64,000 nt of DNA, taken from contig JARGSG010000108.1 of assembly GCA_030374805.1 (NCBI GenBank), positions 124,001 to 188,000 of the forward strand. The letters are read 5' to 3'. This DNA comes from Gracilaria gracilis (Eukaryota; Rhodophyta; Florideophyceae; Gracilariales; Gracilariaceae). The notes below the pieces were generated by a model. The model did not search any database and was not told the origin of the DNA. It saw only the letters and a list, made by a program, of their open reading frames with translations. The position numbers and the translations under genes are program-made. Position 1 is the first letter of the stretch, and every line of letters starts with the position of its first letter. Positions 1 to 10,475 of the stretch are shown piece by piece.

Positions 1-1502
1 GACGAGCTAATACGTCACGGTTTCAATCAATCAAGTACGGATAGTCGCCTATACTTGTACAAATCCAGGAGTGCTATACTGAACCTCGTTGTTGTTGTTG
101 ATGACATCCTTATGCTATCCAATTCTTATTCCCTCCTCAAAGACTTTAAGGTCGAGATGCAGAAACTCTTCCAGGTGAAGTTTCTTGGTGAAGCAAAGTC
201 TTTCATTGGAATGGACCTAGAACGGGATAGGAATGGAATCAAGGTCCGCCAAACAAGATACATCGATAAGATGTTGAGAGAATATGGGCTGTGGAACTCC
301 AACCCATCGCGGACGCCGTTGCCTTCCCTTTGCGACATCACGAGTCGAGGTGATGATGAGCAACAGCTCTCATCGGCGCTTCACGGTCGCTACCGTAAGC
401 TGGTAGGACATTTGATGTACCTCGCCGTATCCTCTAGACTGGATATAATGTTTGCGGCCTCAATGCTGGCAAGGCAAGTACATGACCCCTGCATGAGGCA
501 CATGGGACTTGCGAAGAGAGTAATAAGATATTTGAATGGTACGAAGGGCCTTGGACTATTTTTCCCTTCGAACAATTCAGCACCAATGGAAGCATACTGT
601 GATGCAGACTGGGCTGGATGCCGTGATACCAGAAAATCGACGACGGGACTGTTGATAAAGGTGAATGAAGCGCCGGTTATGTGGACGACAAAGAAACAAA
701 CGCTCATTGCGTTGTCGTCTGGCGAGGCAGAATACATCGCACTGTCATATGGCGGAAAGGCCTTGACATGGATGCGTAGGCTCTTTTGGGAACTTTGCAA
801 TGACGAAGTTCTTACAAATGAAGAACCTAGTAGGTACCCGATCAATATCTTCACGGACAGTTCAACGGCACTGTCTATCGCCAAGAATGCTAAGACTTCG
901 GAAAGGAACAAGCATATCGGTTTGAAGTATCACCATGTTAAAGAGCTTGTGAAAGATAAGATTGTGAGAGTGGAGGGGATTCCCACCGAGGTACAACCTG
1001 CCGACATCTTGACGAAGTCTTTGAGACATGATGCACTAGAAAGTCTCAAGCTGCTTTGCGGTCTGTTTGCGTAGCGCTTGAAATTTGTTTGATTACTAAC
1101 TTATTTAACCTCTACGTTTTTTTTTGCTTTGTCTTTTGTATTGGTGATCATAGATGTCTTTCGAGTGGGAATTTGTATGGTGCTATACCTTTTCCTTAGA
1201 CACGCAGATTTTTTCCTACTGGGTTTTACTGCGGCAAAGGTTTTTAACGGCAGCCACCTTCGGTTTATAGTGTAGAATAGTTTATGCGCAATTCATCGCT
1301 CTACGAGCATGTTTGCGAGGGACGGTGTGAGTGACGTAGTCCTGGCCACAAAGTGGAACGTGCCATAGTGTCCACACGTTCCACTCTGCGTGCAAAATAA
1401 AGGACGGCCGGCGACGGCGAGTGCTCAACTCCTCCTGGGGGTCAAGCGTCAACCCATTTCAGTGGTTGCTTAACAGCTCAACGAGTACAACGACAGCCTA
1501 CA
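1..1502 (+). mobile_element. Ty1/copia LTR retrotransposon, 3' part (runs off left edge)
   Basis: Retroelement fossil. The reading frame is open from base 1 to 1074 and encodes the C-terminal part of a copia-type Pol: the end of the reverse transcriptase (VVVDDILML, a YVDD-like box; FLGEAKSFIGMDL), the connection (YRKLVGHLMYLA) and RNase H (YCDADWAGCRDTRKSTTG, ALSSGEAEYIAL, IFTDSSTALSIAKN, KHIGLKYHHVKELV, ADILTKSL). The order RT then RNase H at the end of Pol is the copia order. Integrase and Gag lie outside the window. A candidate 3' LTR follows at about 1326-1502. The visible coding part looks undamaged, so it may be fairly young, but the partner LTR cannot be compared. Confidence 0.92.
1326..1502 (+). 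repeat. Candidate 3' LTR of the copia element
   Basis: The segment starts TGTGAG just after a purine-rich stretch (GCGAGGGACGG, 1315-1325) and ends CTACA, giving TG...CA-type ends. It holds an AATAAA polyadenylation signal near 1396. No second copy is in the window, so the limits are guesses from end signals alone. Confidence 0.35.
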
Positions 1503-1801
1503 TGCTTCGCCAAAGACGTAATCGATGTTGAGGCATCGTCCTGTATTCTGTTTGCAGCATACACCTAGCGTTTATACCTGCCACACGTGGCGCTCTTGAC
1601 CCACTCTTTTCGCTGTCAACACTCTACAAATTTCTAACAGTAGAATATCGTTAGAGCAATGCCACCAGCAAACGTTCGTCCACTTCAAACCACTTCATTT
1701 TAAAGCAAGAGCACAGTCTCGAAATCCTACTGCAACATCATGTCTCTAAGACTTCTTGTTTACAACATCTGTTTGTAAAGCTCTTGTCCCAAACTAGAGA
1801 C

Positions 1802-2322
1802 ATGGCGCCGCCGCGATCTTCGCGGGCACTGCGCTCCAAATCATCCCGAGCAACACCAACGAATGGTGGTTCGGTTGGTGGCGCAAAGAACAGACGCAAC
1901 AACGAAAAGCCGTTGCAAGGAAAGCCCTCGCGGAAGAACGCCGAGCGCCGCCACCGCTTACGTCGTCATCTCCATCTTTAAAACGATTGTCTGGACGGAG
2001 ACCAGTTCGGTATCGACCACAGCCAGGAATGAGAGCCATTAAAGAGATTCGAATGTACCAACGGTCTGTGAGTTTATTGATTCGCCGATTGCCGTTCGCA
2101 CGGTTGGTTAAAGAGATTACGAGCAATTATCATCATGCTCTGAGGTGGCGCGTGGATGCAATTGAAGCGCTGCAAATTTCAGCGGAGGTATATGTGGTGA
2201 ATCTTGTGGAGGATGCAAATTTGTGTGCTATTCACGGAAAGAGAGTGACGATTATGCCGAAAGATATCCGTCTTGCCAGACGAATCCGCGGACTCCACAA
2301 TGACCCGGCCAAGAATTTATAA
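1802..2322 (+). CDS. Centromeric histone H3-like protein (CENP-A/CenH3 candidate)
   Basis: The 3' part (about 1987-2322) encodes a complete histone H3 fold: [19 protein letters not shown] (alpha-N), [15 protein letters not shown] (alpha-1), [20 protein letters not shown] (alpha-2) and [25 protein letters not shown] (alpha-3). It is far from canonical H3. The tail lacks the ARTKQTARKS and ARKS marks, and loop 1 has LRW, as in many CenH3 proteins. A basic, Ser/Arg-rich tail starts [13 protein letters not shown] at 1802 in a different frame. A 44-bp GT-AG intron (1962-2005) would join the tail to LRYRP in frame, but its donor is weak, so a frameshift is the alternative. A canonical replication H3 is excluded by the divergence. 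Role if CenH3: nucleosomes of the centromere. Confidence 0.75.
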
Positions 2323-2903
2323 GCGAGGTTGGTTTCCGACTGCAAGTCGTTTCGGACTACTTGATACAACTCCCGCATTTCGCCTCCCACCGTCAGGACG
2401 TCAGCACAGCTCCAACTCGCCGCTGCCGTTGCTACCTCTGCCACCAACCGCCATGGCTGCGCCGCACAACAATTACCCACCGCGTGAAGGACGACTACGC
2501 AAGCGTTGCCATCCGGCACCAAGTCGGGCACCGGAATTAGAGCTTCTTCACGACGTACTGCTCTTTTCTTCGCAGTTGTTAGCTTTGCAAGACATCTAAC
2601 ACAATGGTCCCATGTACACCGAATAAAAGACTAAAACGCCTCCAAGGTTTTCAGTACCGCCGTAGCCATTGCTCCATTTCCAGAACGATCTTGCACCAGA
2701 CACGCTAGCAAGTGCGGTAAAACTGTGGGAGTTATTGGCGCAAAGTGAGCCCCTATAGCTTTACGGCGCTTCGAAAGCAAATTGTATACGTTGATTACAA
2801 AAATTGGCATACAGTACTCCCAAGTTGCTTCAAAAACTTCCACATCAACAATATGGGTGTCGAACACATATGGCATATAATGAAGACCAGATATAGATAT
2901 CAG
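2323..2903. other. Intergenic, no supported gene
   Basis: This is 3' flank of the histone gene, with an AATAAA at 2622-2627 that fits a polyadenylation signal. Open frames on both strands (such as 2631-2876 minus, 81 codons) have no recognisable content. The minus-strand one lies directly downstream of the DHQS-II fragment and could be a second exon, but it does not resemble that family. Confidence 0.4.
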
Positions 2904-3290
2904 TTACTGGAGGCGAGTCATGATTCGGTTCTCAAGTTCTGGAAACGTGAGCACCGGTTGATAAATGACAAGAATCTCGGTTTGTGTTTGTTGACAAGTG
3001 GCTATTAGGTTTTCGGCGGGGATGATCTTCCAATCTGTGGAATCCATGATGATGGTTTTGTACTTTTTGGCGTGCTCTAGTAGATGGGTTACGTCCAGTG
3101 CACACGTTATGCATGTGTAGAGACCGTTTTCGAGATGGCCAGAATCTGCGATAACTAAAGTGTTGAATCTTGCGATGGGGGAGCATTCGTTGAACAAGTT
3201 CTTGTCGGTGAAGATGAAGTCAGTGATGTTCTGTTCAAGAGAGGTTGTTAGATCTGTTTTTGTTTCTGATTGTACCCAAAAAGTGCGCAT
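2904..3290 (-). pseudogene. 3-dehydroquinate synthase II (DHQS-II), N-terminal fragment
   Basis: 128 codons starting MRTFWVQSETK. The stretch DSTDWKIIPAENLIA matches the family core (family form DWTIIPLENLIA), and the start resembles the MKxxWV opening of archaeal DHQS-II. The enzyme makes 3-dehydroquinate for the shikimate pathway in archaea, and related proteins are known from some algae. Full-length proteins are about 330-380 residues, so only the first third is here. The frame ends near an CCA/GTAACTG motif that could be a splice donor, but no convincing second exon follows. An upstream stop in frame excludes a longer N-terminus such as a plastid transit peptide in the same exon. Most likely a gene remnant. 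Confidence 0.6.
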
Positions 3291-3675
3291 GGACAGGCGG
3301 GCATGGTGGCAGCATTTGCCTTTACGTTTGATGGCAGTATATCACGTCCCGAGAGAAGCGAGGGATCACACTGTGATATTAGCGTGGAGGTCGAGGAAGA
3401 TCAGGCTTTCGTTGAAATCCTTCTTTGCGTCAATAATTCTTTCTTTTTCTGATCTTATTTACCATTAAAGAACCTCATTGTCTATGCTGAACAACACATA
3501 CGTCAACGTTATTCACCAATACCCTCATGTGCGGCTATGAAAAATTTGTTACGACGTTTGGCGTTTCTCTAATCATCATGAACAAACTAAGAACATTGAC
3601 TTCAAATTTAACACCTGAGGCACACAAGAGAGAATCCAGGAAACTTTGCGAGACACAGCTTTGTCTTTCGCAATC

Positions 3676-4352
3676 CTACGGTGCAAAAAGGTCCATCTCG
3701 CTTACTTCACTCTGTACTTCCTGGTCGCCTTCTGACGTGAATTCTATTGTCACCGGCAAGTTTGCAGATGTGTAGAGCTGCAAAGAAGGAAAAGAGATGT
3801 CAGTATATCAGACTTAAAATCTGCAAAGTCATGCAAGCATACCTTCAATTGACATCTGCAATTGTGCGTCAAATGTGCTATTGAGTTACAATATTCAGAA
3901 ATGCTGTCTAAAAGGTCTTGCAAGACTGTAGTTAGCATAGAAGACGAAGCGAAACAACAGCATCCATATAAATGCAATCCAGCAGATGAATCCATCTCAA
4001 AGCGAAGAACCTGATCGGTAAGAAGTGGAGAACAAAAGTAGATCGAAACCAGTTCCTCTTCATGGCTTGTTGAAAAAGCGATAAACGATATAGTTGCTGA
4101 GTTTCCGACATATATCGCCTGCCTTAAGTCGTCAAGAAGCTTTGCAAAAGAATGATTGTCGTTCTTGAAAATTGGAACAGTTGAGGATCCCAGTTGAACG
4201 TACTGCCGCTCGCTTTCGGGTAGTGCTGAAAAACAGGATGCTATGTGAGCAAGGCAGACTTCCAGAGCAAGAAGCTTTCGTTCTTCCGGATCTTGTAGAT
4301 CCATACCCAGTTCCTGAAGAAAAAGAGCGCGTTGAGAGACGGTTGTCGACAT
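3676..4352 (-). CDS. Unknown protein, two exons
   Basis: Exon 1 is 4352-3843 (170 codons, from ATG: MSTTVSQRALFLQELGMDL). A phase-0 intron (3842-3778, 65 bp) has donor GTATGC and a pyrimidine-rich acceptor TTCCTTCTTTGCAG. Exon 2 (3777-3676) encodes LYTSANLPVTIEFTSEG...SEMDLFAP and ends in TAG. The spliced product is 203 residues and acidic at its end. The stretch LPVTIEF is faintly like strands of PCNA-type clamps (Rad1/Hus1), but this is too weak to name. Reading through the intron instead gives 200 residues with a poor, Cys-rich end, so splicing is preferred. Confidence 0.5.
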
Positions 4353-4425
4353 TGGTTGATGAAAGAAAACTCCAGACGGATTCCAGTGTCAGTGACTGCA
4401 AAGGTAAGGTTGGGTAGTGCGGCAA

Positions 4426-5200
4426 TCAGGAAGCGAAAAACAGAGGCCGCACTCTAGTTTGTAGGTGCTGCTCAAACGCGCTACAACAGCGTTTATTTGG
4501 TAGATACTTTTCTTTTCATTTGCGCGGGTGGTGTGGACGTAACCAGCGCGAAAGAAAAGATTTTTGGACTTGTAGGTTCACGCGTGTTTTACGCGTACGT
4601 TTGCACACCGTTGTGGACACGAAACCTCCGGAGGTATCGAATGACATTCGATTCCTAGGAAGGTGGCTTGTCCACAACACTGTGCCAGAGCAACCACTCT
4701 TCTACACACAATCATGGTGTTGTGCCCCATGAGGAGAGAAGCTTTGTATGTATAGCATGAAGTGCTGAATGAAGCAACCATACGCAGCATGTTGAGTTTT
4801 GTTGAAACTTGCTGTCGTTTTATCACTTTGGATGAGCCGAGTGTTTCTGTGTAGATTTCTGAAAAAGCGTAATGCACCGACTTTCATTCTTTGCTGAGTT
4901 AAGAACCTTGAGAACGCGATAGATGTTGTACTTCACCTGCCTGAACAACACATCCAGTCCTACAAAATTTGAGTTAAATTGGCGACGCCAAGGCGAGTAT
5001 GAATACAAAGATGACCCTGCCGAGATGTATTTTCTTTAACTCAAATTTAAATTTGTTGCTACGCAACAGCGACTGCGTGTTGTACGAACTTGTTCTGCTC
5101 ATCAACAAGTGGGCACAAAAGGACGCTGCGAACGGCGGTTTGAAATTCAAAAGCGACGCCGCACGTGACCTGAATCACGGCGAAGCTCTTTCGCTGTACA
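4426..5200. other. Intergenic, nothing recognised
   Basis: Mixed-composition DNA with only short open frames on both strands. None has a recognisable motif or plausible splice structure. Confidence 0.4.
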
Positions 5201-6850
5201 AGTGTGCACTCGTCGGGCATTAAACGCTACTGGAAGAAAAGCAAGAATTGCTCCACTTGTTGCTTCTGCTTGCATTGCATCGGTTTCATACCGAGCTCCA
5301 GCACATAAGACATTACATAGTAACGTACACGCATGCACACTTTTATTGCCGTCGGCATTGATGAATGGGCAATGGGGTTTGCGGCGCGCAGGTGGCGGCG
5401 CGCAGGTACCGGCAGCGCGCAGGTGGCAGCACTCGGTTGGCAGCACTCGGGTGGCAGCGCGCGGGCACTTGTGCGTGCGTCAGTTTTTTCAACTGCCGCC
5501 CGCCATTTGATGTGCGCGCGCGTACCCGCGCCAGGCGCGCGCTCCCACGGCGCGTGCGCGCGCACGCACGCAATGTATCATACGATCGCAACGTATGGTA
5601 CGCATGGTACGCTTGCGCGTTCGCACTCTGCTCGCGCACGGGTGGGCGATTATTTAGCTTAAATTCTGCAAAATGTACAATTTACCGCAGCTCCCAGTGC
5701 GTGCGGCGTGTGGCCGCGCGCGCGCGCCAGCGCCGCACCTGTGCCGCGCTTGCCACTGCGCCACGGCGCCAAGCGCTAGTACAACGGCAACAAAGTATCC
5801 ATGCCGAACAGCTGAGGTCAGCGCCGCCGCTTGCGCTTGGCTGCCGCCCCTTTCCGCACGCTCCACCTGCCGAGGATAGGCACGCAGCGCCAACCATGTT
5901 TGAGATCACGCGGATAAACGCGCATGCGCACGCGCACATTATATACCAACGGTAGGCGACGGCGGCAGTGCTCGGTGGCGCGCGTGCGCACCGGAATGGC
6001 CCATTGCGTCATAATCGGCTATCATAAATTAAATAGAAAAAAATCAAAAACAGCACGCGTGAGCGCGTGCGTTGGCGCGTGCACCGTGGCGCGCGTGCGC
6101 GCGTGAGGAGCAGCCGCCTCGCGTTCACCCGCCGCACCTGCCGCCTCGCGCACCTGCCGACCTCGCGCACCTGCCGCCGAACGCATCTGCCGCCGAACGC
6201 AGCTGCCGCCGAACGCACTTGCTCCCGAAGGGCATCAGCGCCTCCACGCGTGGCGTTTGAAAAAATTTAATAATTTTCATTGAGTTTTTCTTCGCCACGT
6301 GCGCGTCTTGCAGGAGCTCGCGTGTGCAAAGCGTCGCCACCACGCCCGCGTGTCGCCACCACCACGCCCGCACGTCGCCACTGTTACGAGCGCGCACGTC
6401 GCCGCCACCACGCGCACGCGCGGCTTCAACCGCATGCGAGGCACCTCGTGCCCGAGCACGCGCCACGCGCACGAGCACGCGCCACGCGCACGCGACGGCT
6501 CGTGCATTGTTTTCACTCACGGGCCCACGTGAGCCGCACGGCGCGCGCGCGCTTTGCCTCGCGGCCTTAAACTCAGCCTCATGCGGCGTGGCGATCATTG
6601 CGTGGCGGTACGCTCGAACGCCAACCGCATCTTCTCGGCAACTTGAACCGAAAAGGAGCGAGAGTGGCACGCGCGCTACCACCGCTCATGCGTCGCCACC
6701 GCTTGTCGCTTTCCAACCGCGAGCGCGTCAGACGAAAACAATCGTGTGTGTGACATTCGTTACATGTACACTGGCCGTGCACGCGAGCGCGAGCGCACGC
6801 CATCACTTCTCCCTACTTTGAAGAGTTGCGCTCAAACGTCCACCACTGTA
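5200..6850. repeat. GC-rich, CpG-dense low-complexity block
   Basis: About 1.6 kb dominated by alternating CG, CGCGCA and GCGCGTGC runs. It includes imperfect short tandem repeats: a 15-base unit CTGCCGCCGAACGCA near 6168-6225; GTCGCCACCACGCCCGC variants near 6330-6400; and GCGCGCAGGTGGC/GGCAGCACTCGG variants near 5385-5470. Open frames exist on all six frames, as expected for GC-rich DNA with few stops, and they look like Arg/Ala/His-rich noise. Composition differs sharply from both flanks. Confidence 0.7.
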
Positions 6851-7324
6851 TCATAGATAGACATCGCAAGCACTCACAGCTGTGCATTTTTTTGCAACCC
6901 CCTACTAAGAGCACTACGCCAAAACTTTTGATAGCAACATATAATATAAAATTATTAGAACAGCAGCAAGGCAAGGTAAAGTAGCAAACCAAATGCCAAA
7001 GCCTTACCTATCACGGTTGCTGCAAGCTTAGCTAATGCTATCGCAGAGCTCACCCAAACGCGTTTGACTCGAGCTCGTGCTGTCGAATTAGCTTTTCCGC
7101 ACCTTTCCGTCATGATTGGCGTGCGCAAAACGCAAAACGCGCGCTCCGTTTTACGTTGAAAGTCAAGCGCAACTTGCGGCAAGCGAAACTTCTTTTGGTC
7201 CCCAACTCTTCACTTGATAAGCCTGCAATGAGTTTCAATCCCCCCGACGTTTAACAGTGCGTGCTCTCGCTCCTGCACCGAACAGCGCTGTCAAGCAAGC
7301 CTCTTGTCCAACCATATCTATACC

Positions 7325-7823
7325 ATGGCCTCTTCCACCACTCACACTAACGGTGGTGCCAACGACGCATCGTGCCAAGACTGCGCTAACCTACATCAAC
7401 GTCTGCAAAAGGTGGTCGAAGAGCGAGATTTCTACGTGCAGGAGAGAGCATTCGTTTTGCACAGCGGCGCTCCCAATTGTCGAAACTGCCTCCACACTAT
7501 TCAACGCCTACGCGAAGTGATCCAGGAGCGCAATTACTACAAACACGACAGACAAATGTTTCTGCTTCAGCTCCTTCCGCGTGAGGTACGTTGCATTTCT
7601 TTTGCTTTGGCGTCGTTGCGTGTCAATCATATCTCAATAAGTTGCTAACAGTTTTATTCACATGCACAAGAAGGATCATGCCATCGTAGAGTCGCTAGTG
7701 CGCGAAAACTACCGCGTAAAGGGCGAGCTGGACGATGTGAAGCGCAAATTAGCGCTCAAGCAGTCGGAGTGTTGTATGCTGCAAGCTCAGGCCGAGAATG
7801 GGCAGTCGGCCAGTAATCAGTGA
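7325..7823 (+). CDS. Small coiled-coil Cys-pair protein with internal duplication, two exons
   Basis: Exon 1 (7325-7585) starts ATG (MASSTTHTNGGAND). The intron (7586-7670, 85 bp) has donor GTACGT and acceptor CACAAG. Exon 2 (7671-7823) ends TGA. The product is 137 residues. Two copies of one motif sit in tandem: CQDCANLHQRLQKVVEERDF and CRNCLHTIQRLREVIQERNY. Each has a CxxC pair, RL, an ER(D/N)xY helix and an Arg-x-x-x-Leu end. Exon 2 continues as a charged helix (RENYRVKGELDDVKRKLALK). The heptad-like spacing suggests a coiled coil. The four cysteines of the two pairs could bind zinc. No named family recognised. Splice phase 0 preserves the frame. Confidence 0.6.
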
Positions 7824-8250
7824 GCGTCGGAGGGGATGTGGGTTAATGTGGAGTGTGTGAAGGAACTCTTCAGTTGGGGGTGGGTGTTTGGTGGTTCGCG
7901 GTGCGCAACTCGACTCCTGCTGCGCTTTGCATATCGGGGACGCCCAACGGGAGCTGGCGTTCGAAGACGTACTGCCGTTCACGCGGCTGGTGGTGTAGCC
8001 GCGACCAAGTGACGTGGTGGCACTCAACAGCGCGCTGCGGGACGTGTCGGGCGGCCAGCTACTCGCGCGGCTGCGTTCTATGCACGCCGTTGGGCGGCTT
8101 TTGAAGCCGCGCCAAGCAAGGGCGGGCTGTAGGCGCGCGGGCTGACAGCGGCCAATCGAAAGCAAATTACAACAGCAAGCAAAGTGACGAGCCGCGTCAT
8201 ACTACTGAGATGCGTGTCATGCACGACTGCGTGCTGCTTTATTTCAAAAG
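7824..8250. other. Intergenic between coiled-coil gene and LINE
   Basis: No supported coding region. Minus-strand open frames here lack motifs. Confidence 0.35.
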
Positions 8251-8900
8251 ATGGAAACGCCGCCGCGCGAGATACACCGCATATGCGAGCTCCATATGAG
8301 CTCAGCAACAAGGACGGCTCCGCTGACCGCACGAAGGCTGCAAGGGAGTGTCGGGAGCCCACCACGGGCAGAATTCAGCTGCGCACCGGTCACCGCACAC
8401 ACCGCAGCACCCTCTGGACCTTCCAGCACAGGTGGCAGCCCACACAACGCCCATGACTGCCGATGCAACCCACCCCATGGCGCAGCACCGCCGTCGGGGG
8501 AACAGCGTAGCCGACACAGTCCGCAAGATCACACGCCGCCGCTGCCGGAGCTCACACCGACAAGCCGCTGCTGCTGGCCGAGCAACAACGATGACACAGC
8601 CAACGTAGATACAGGAGACACAGAGGAAGCCGCACGCGTCTCACGATTCGACACAGAAGGCACAGGAGGCGATCAGGCGGAGCACGGCGAGCCACAGCAA
8701 CTTCCAGACGACACGAGGAGCACAGAGAGCAGGCAGAAGGATGGCACGGCCGCAGCGATCGACAGCGTAGACACAGCGGGATACGGGGAGACAGGGGACA
8801 GACGTAGCCCCTCTCTTGCTGCAGCACGACCGAATACTGACTCCCGTTTGACTCCTAACCCCCCCCCCACCCAGGCGAATGCGAGCGGAACGCCAGCGCG

Positions 8901-10475
8901 ATGGATACGCTGCGCGACGGCGGCTCTGCGCGCGAGCAGGACACCCAACCCGACCACGCGTGCGCACAGAGGTCTACAGAATGGCGAGCAGGGAGGACAG
9001 GAACTTGGAGGACGAGAGAGGACGTGGTGGAGGAAAGGCAGGCGCGGGGCACCAGGACTGAGCTCAGGAGCACTGCGCAACACACGAGGGAAGCACCCAC
9101 ACCCCGAGACGGGCACGAGCACATGAGGACAGGAAGGGTAAGGGTACAGGACCGCCGCGAGAGCTACCAGACAAAGTACGACGCGGTCAGGAACGCTAAG
9201 ACGGGGGAACAGGAACGGCTGGGCCTCTGCTGCGACCGAAGCGACTGCAGGAATGTTCAGAAGATACTTCGTCGCAAGAGGACCTGGCTCGCGGAGGTAG
9301 TGGATGCGCTACAGTTTGGAAGACTACCGCACGAGATGGGATGGGGTGCAGGACATGCGGTGCCAATCCGCATCAGTACGCTGGAAGACGATCGACCGTG
9401 CATTTACGCAACGACTAACGAGCAATCAGCACAGGACCTGGAGGAGGCACGCGCGCAATGGAAGTCCGACTGGAACACCTGGGATGCGGAGATGATTGAG
9501 CGTTTCACGGAGGATGCTATGGCCACGCAGGAGGGCGTGGACGGCACTAATAGGACCAACGAGGCGATCAAGACGCCCAGCAACCCGACTCCGCAGCCCG
9601 CTGACAGTGTGGGCGCGCGCAGGATAGAGGAGCTCGCACAAACACCAAGTGATGACACAACGACGCAAGTGTGCACAGCACAGGCAACTCAGACGCGAGC
9701 AGCTCAGCCCAGCGCGACGGGCGATGCAGATGCAACTAAACACGCACGACGACGCAGCAAGCGGACGAAGGAAGGCGAAACGACACTCAAGGTGGGACTC
9801 TGGAACTGCGGGGGGGCGCTAGCAACCGCGCAGCACTGCGATGGCGTGGAAAGAGTGTGGGATCTACTGCAGCTGGATCATCTGACTGTGCTGGAGACGT
9901 GGAAGACCGCCGAGGCCAACTGGCCAACCCAGCAACGGCTTAGCGGAGATGTACACGGCGTTGCAGCGGCGCACAATACTGAAGGCAGACACCGAGGTAG
10001 CGGAGGGATCTACGCGCGAACAGGTAGGCAATGGCGCGCAAGAGTGGTACACCGCGTCACGACCAGTGAATATCAGTGCCTAGTGACTCGGTTGGAGGCC
10101 GTGAACACCCTAACGATTATCTCGATCTACCTGCGACCACAGGCGAGTCAAGAGGCGACTCAAGCATGCTTAAACGACGTTCTTCGCTGGTCGACGCGTT
10201 GCACAGTAGTGCTAGGCGACTTCAATGCGCGAGCAGGCGCCTGGGAGCAACGACGGACGTTGTATCGGAACGGAACAGTGCTCGCCAGGTGGCTAGACCT
10301 CCACCACTTCACGGTTCACGCCCCTGGGGAGGCAACATACCGCTCTAAGGGGAAGCAGAGTATTGGGGATCTCGTACTGAGTAGGGGATGCACGGTGACG
10401 GCAACATGCACCCGCGAAGGCAGCTGGAACAGCGGCACTGACCACGCCACGGCAGTGGCGAACATCACAACATGA
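8901..10475 (+). CDS. LINE ORF2 N-terminal part with APE-type endonuclease
   Basis: 524 codons. Residues 1-290 are polar, Glu/Arg/Thr-rich and without known domain. From about residue 293 the endonuclease/exonuclease/phosphatase fold is visible: LKVGLWNCGG, VLETWK (metal-binding Glu), GGIYAR, TIISIYLRP, VVLGDFNARAGAWE (catalytic Asp/Asn), SIGDLVLSRG and GTDHATAVA (family SDH, here TDH). The domain would nick target DNA for target-primed reverse transcription. The frame closes soon after the domain, before the RT. Confidence 0.8.
   Translation: MDTLRDGGSAREQDTQPDHACAQRSTEWRAGRTGTWRTREDVVEERQARGTRTELRSTAQHTREAPTPRDGHEHMRTGRVRVQDRRESYQTKYDAVRNAKTGEQERLGLCCDRSDCRNVQKILRRKRTWLAEVVDALQFGRLPHEMGWGAGHAVPIRISTLEDDRPCIYATTNEQSAQDLEEARAQWKSDWNTWDAEMIERFTEDAMATQEGVDGTNRTNEAIKTPSNPTPQPADSVGARRIEELAQTPSDDTTTQVCTAQATQTRAAQPSATGDADATKHARRRSKRTKEGETTLKVGLWNCGGALATAQHCDGVERVWDLLQLDHLTVLETWKTAEANWPTQQRLSGDVHGVAAAHNTEGRHRGSGGIYARTGRQWRARVVHRVTTSEYQCLVTRLEAVNTLTIISIYLRPQASQEATQACLNDVLRWSTRCTVVLGDFNARAGAWEQRRTLYRNGTVLARWLDLHHFTVHAPGEATYRSKGKQSIGDLVLSRGCTVTATCTREGSWNSGTDHATAVANITT

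Noticed and set aside
2273-2599. A 108-codon plus-strand frame overlapping the histone 3' end
   Set aside because: It overlaps the histone in another frame, is Pro/Ser/Leu-rich and shows no family.
5200-6850. Many long Arg/Ala/His-rich frames on all six frames
   Set aside because: GC-rich DNA has few stops; the frames overlap each other and lack motifs or codon bias.
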